Shown here in pieces: positions 63,321 through 64,000 of a stretch of DNA of 64,000 nucleotides; within the stretch, counting starts at the first letter, position 1, and each line of letters begins with the position of its first letter. The notes under the pieces are model-generated. The model had not been told where the DNA came from and made no database searches. It saw only the letters and a program-made list of their open reading frames with translations. This DNA comes from Burkholderiales bacterium (GTDB lineage Bacteria; Pseudomonadota; Gammaproteobacteria; Burkholderiales; Burkholderiaceae_C). The position numbers and the translations under genes were made by a program. Location of the stretch: assembly GCA_947464185.1 (NCBI GenBank), contig CANHVY010000008.1:29862-93861 (forward strand). The letters are read 5' to 3'.

Positions 63321-64000
63321 TCAATTTGCAGGGGCTGCCGCGTGCACCTCATCGAACTCCCCGTAATGGGAGCTGATGGCCGCGTCCACGGCCACGACCC
63401 CCTGGTCCGAAATCTTGAGCAGGCCGCGGTCGTACAACGTGTGCAGGTCGCGCCGTAGCAGGATGCCGTCTTCGGCTGCGTTGTGCCCGGCGCGCCAGCC
63501 GCGGCCCTCCAGGTGAGCGGCCTCGAGCGCCTCGGGCACCGAGCAGCCGCTGACCACGCATCGGCCGCCGCAGGCCCGGAAGACCGCGTTCCGGAAAGCA
63601 GCCTGCTGCGGCCGAACCTCGACCTGGGCAAAGCGTGCTGCCCGCTGCTCGAGGTCGTCGACGGGGGCTGGGGTGGTCTCAGGAGCAGGCGCCGCTGCGG
63701 GTGGGGTCAACGAATAGCCCAGCATGGCGGTCCCGGCCGTGCTCCAGTAGGCGTAGCAGCGCTGCCGCTCGGCCTCGTCGTCCTCGACGCCGAACTCCTT
63801 CAGTATTCCGTCTGAACACCGCCTCGTCTTTGCATCGACCACGATGGCGGTGATGACTGGCTCCCCCTCTCGCAGACAGTCATGCCCGAGGCGACCCAGC
63901 GCACTGGTCATCGGAAAGAACGACAGACCGAATCGGTCCATCAGCTCACTGTAGGTGATGGTGCTACGAGCACGGCAGACCTCCTCGAACCATGCGCGCA
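63321..64000 (-). CDS. HNH endonuclease family protein, 5' end beyond the window
   Basis: At least 226 residues, reading off the right edge. There is an ATG at 63941, but the frame stays open upstream and encodes FEEVCRARSTITYSELMDRF, which looks like the conserved N-terminal helix-turn region, so the real start is outside. The C-terminal half is the HNH domain: CVVSGC and EAAHLEGRGWRAGHN, then ILLRRDLHTLYDRGLL, with the catalytic His and Asn in place. A Pro/Ala linker (residues ~80-95 from the ATG) joins the parts. Such proteins are found in restriction and stand-alone nuclease contexts; a defence role is possible but unproven. Confidence 0.82.
   Translation of the reverse strand, partial: RAWFEEVCRARSTITYSELMDRFGLSFFPMTSALGRLGHDCLREGEPVITAIVVDAKTRRCSDGILKEFGVEDDEAERQRCYAYWSTAGTAMLGYSLTPPAAAPAPETTPAPVDDLEQRAARFAQVEVRPQQAAFRNAVFRACGGRCVVSGCSVPEALEAAHLEGRGWRAGHNAAEDGILLRRDLHTLYDRGLLKISDQGVVAVDAAISSHYGEFDEVHAAAPAN

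Noticed and set aside
1..64000. CRISPR arrays, insertion sequences or prophage genes
   Set aside because: No regularly spaced repeats, transposase or integrase motifs, or phage structural genes were seen anywhere in the window.

Overview
The window is GC-rich, gene-dense chromosomal DNA from a betaproteobacterium. Burkholderiales, probably Comamonadaceae, fits best. The evidence is the separate nuoC and nuoD genes in a full nuoA-N operon preceded by secG and a tRNA-Leu, an intracellular PHB depolymerase of the Cys-nucleophile type, a Bug-type periplasmic binding protein, the zapA / 6S RNA / rpsU order, and a complete isc operon. No plasmid, prophage, insertion sequence or CRISPR array is visible. 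Most of the window is conserved core genome. The assignment rests on gene content and order, not on a database search.

Layout. 1-1.3 kb: the 3' end of an FAD-linked oxidase, then DUF1178 and NUDIX genes lying downstream of the nuo operon. 1.3-15.9 kb: respiratory complex I (nuoA to nuoN, minus strand). 16.0-21.4 kb, also minus strand: rpsO, pnp, a quinone oxidoreductase, tpiA, secG and tRNA-Leu(GAG), feeding towards nuo. 21.5-29.4 kb: Fe-S cluster assembly operon iscR-iscS-iscU-iscA-hscB-hscA-fdx, running on without a gap into tsaD and an aminotransferase. 29.5-36.7 kb: uvrB, and on the plus strand an aromatic aminotransferase, phaZ, an RnfB-like ferredoxin, nth, a ZapB-like coiled-coil gene and zapA. 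36.7-38.1 kb: 6S RNA, rpsU, yqeY and a small DUF442-type protein. 38.1-41.8 kb: a TRAP transporter of the 2-oxoacid (TakP) type whose binding-protein gene converges on the permease genes. 42-47.5 kb: pmbA, darP, mog, cysE, trmJ and suhB. 47.5-53.4 kb: a metabolic cluster with a class III CoA-transferase, a thiol-dioxygenase-like cupin, a crotonase-fold protein, a DMT exporter, a PaiB-like flavoprotein and, on the other strand, an acyl-CoA ligase. 53.4-61.6 kb: an accessory stretch with a DUF457 membrane protein, a Bug protein, DUF2145, a secreted small protein, a diguanylate-cyclase relic, a second DMT transporter, a 2-keto-4-pentenoate-hydratase-like enzyme and an SGNH lipoprotein. 61.6-64.0 kb: an orphan nucleotidyltransferase-fold gene flanked by imperfect direct repeats, then an HNH endonuclease cut by the right edge.

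How it fits together. The left half supplies aerobic energy metabolism: complex I, and the Isc machinery that builds its Fe-S clusters. It also carries RNA turnover (pnp) and tRNA modification (tsaD). The 47.5-49.3 kb pair of a class III CoA-transferase and a thiol dioxygenase may oxidise and activate an organosulfur acid such as 3-mercaptopropionate; this is inference. The most unusual region is the right end, where the repeat-flanked nucleotidyltransferase and the HNH gene could be a small acquired module. The window does not show what that module does.
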